A DNA stretch of 34,578 nucleotides from an uncultured Oscillospiraceae bacterium (GTDB taxonomy: Bacteria; Bacillota; Clostridia; Oscillospirales; Oscillospiraceae), in the NCBI GenBank assembly GCA_910585265.1, contig CAJUCA010000032.1, positions 1 to 34,578 of the forward strand, written 5' to 3'. The position numbers were made by a program, and so were the translations under genes. The notes beneath the pieces were generated by a model. The model had not been told where the DNA came from. It did no database searches and saw only the letters and a program-made list of their open reading frames with translations. Positions 34,203-34,578 of this stretch are shown one piece after another. Within the stretch, counting starts at the first letter, position 1. Each line of letters opens with the position of its first letter.

Positions 34203-34236
34203 TTTCCAGAAATAGTGATTTCGTAGTGGTAAGCCA
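34203..34236 (+). repeat. Core repeat 4, right end of the array
   Basis: TTTCCAGAAATAGTGATTTC then GTAGTGGTAAGCCA. The last 14 bp are identical in copy 1. It starts 20 nt after the nuclease-like gene and is the first feature of the 343-nt gap from 34183 to 34525. Confidence 0.75.
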
Positions 34237-34240
34237 CGTC

Positions 34241-34360
34241 GGAGCGAAATCCGCTCCACTCCGTTTCAAGGCGGTCCCTTTTGGGGCCGCCTTAAAACTG
34301 CGTTCCGCTCCTTTGCTCCTCCTTTCCAACTCGAACCCGCTGCGCTGGGCTTCGAGTTGG
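34241..34360 (+). promoter_or_regulatory. Three hairpins after core repeat 4
   Basis: GGAGCG / CGCTCC (34241-34257, 6 bp), AAGGCGGTCCC / GGGGCCGCCTT (34268-34293, 11 bp with one G-U, TTTT loop), and CCAACTCGAA / TTCGAGTTGG (34326-34360, 10 bp). The core-then-hairpins order repeats that of the three inner boundaries, but no recombinase start follows on this strand. Confidence 0.7.
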
Positions 34361-34415
34361 CTTTTGGTGCATGATGATCGTCTGCATCTTTTTTATCAAC
34401 ACATGACAAACCCAT

Positions 34416-34466
34416 ATAATCCGAACCTGTTTCTGACAGGAGATGGGTTCGGATTATTGGTTTTTT
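34416..34466 (+). terminator. Rho-independent terminator
   Basis: A 12-bp stem (ATAATCCGAACC 34416-34427 / GGTTCGGATTAT 34446-34457), with an inner CCTGT / ACAGG stem, is followed by GG and TTTTTT (34461-34466). Confidence 0.8.
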
Positions 34467-34525
34467 GACCGAACTATGATGGACAAGGGCATAAAAAGAT
34501 AATGGTCTGACGGTATGCCCGGTCG

Positions 34526-34578
34526 TCAGATTTTCCACTCAATTTGCAGCTTCTCGCTGGTGGCGCGAATGACGGTAA
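34526..34578 (-). CDS. 3' end of a reverse-strand gene, possibly a recombinase
   Basis: The minus strand reads TVIRATSEKLQIEWKI and stops at 34526-34528; the gene continues beyond the window. An alternating hydrophobic/charged strand ending in I/V-E-W/F-K resembles the C-terminal strand of large serine recombinases. With 16 residues this is only a hint. It would be a convergent recombinase at the right edge of the island. Confidence 0.35.
   Translation of the reverse strand, partial: TVIRATSEKLQIEWKI

Noticed and set aside
34241..34360. Stem-loops mistaken for a tRNA or structured RNA gene
   Set aside because: There is no anticodon arm, T-loop or CCA pattern, and the arrangement matches the hairpins after the other core repeats.

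Overview
The window looks like chromosomal DNA of a gut-type, fairly GC-rich Firmicute of the class Clostridia (Oscillospiraceae/Lachnospiraceae-like; inference). The signs are strong AGGAGG-type ribosome binding sites, a Cna-B/SpaA surface protein, tandem serine recombinases, a DUF6465-like protein and a YolD/Y-family polymerase pair. It is entirely mobile or accessory DNA. No rRNA, tRNA or CRISPR array was recognised.

Region 1 (1-6.5 kb) looks like the end of an integrative conjugative element. It holds a surface protein cut by the window edge, a 51-aa SHOCT-like protein, and a tightly coupled operon of three serine-recombinase genes plus a metallophosphoesterase. The middle recombinase has no catalytic domain. 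Region 2 (6.6-15 kb) carries a reverse-strand DUF2325 protein, a low-molecular-weight phosphatase with a small partner, a HipBA-like toxin-antitoxin pair, an AAA ATPase with a nuclease-like C-terminus, a Y-family polymerase with a YolD-like partner, and a DUF6465-like protein. Much of it (9.43-15.15 kb) lies between 23-bp imperfect inverted repeats. Region 3 (15.3-18.2 kb) is an IS3-family insertion sequence with a 5-bp target duplication, followed by a YtcJ-like amidohydrolase gene.

Region 4 (18.3-34.2 kb) is the striking part. A 34-bp core repeat occurs four times (18323, 24649, 29125, 34203). Each copy is followed within 4-7 nt by hairpins, and the first three are then followed by a serine recombinase gene or recombinase fragment. 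The repeats cut the region into three tandem modules, each of the form core repeat, hairpins, recombinase, promoter, cargo. The cargo genes look like anti-phage or conflict systems: (1) a nitrilase-superfamily protein overlapping a Rad50-like zinc-hook ATPase; (2) one 1014-aa protein fusing a calcineurin-like phosphoesterase to a STAND-type NTPase; (3) a KilA-N protein coupled to a KAP P-loop NTPase, followed by a large PD-(D/E)XK nuclease-like protein.

The simplest reading is a composite island built by repeated site-specific insertion at one kind of attachment site, comparable to composite SCC elements. Two of the three resident recombinases have lost the catalytic domain and the third has lost its zinc ribbon, so movement of a module would need a recombinase acting in trans. 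The defence roles are inferred from domain architecture and context; none is shown by sequence alone.
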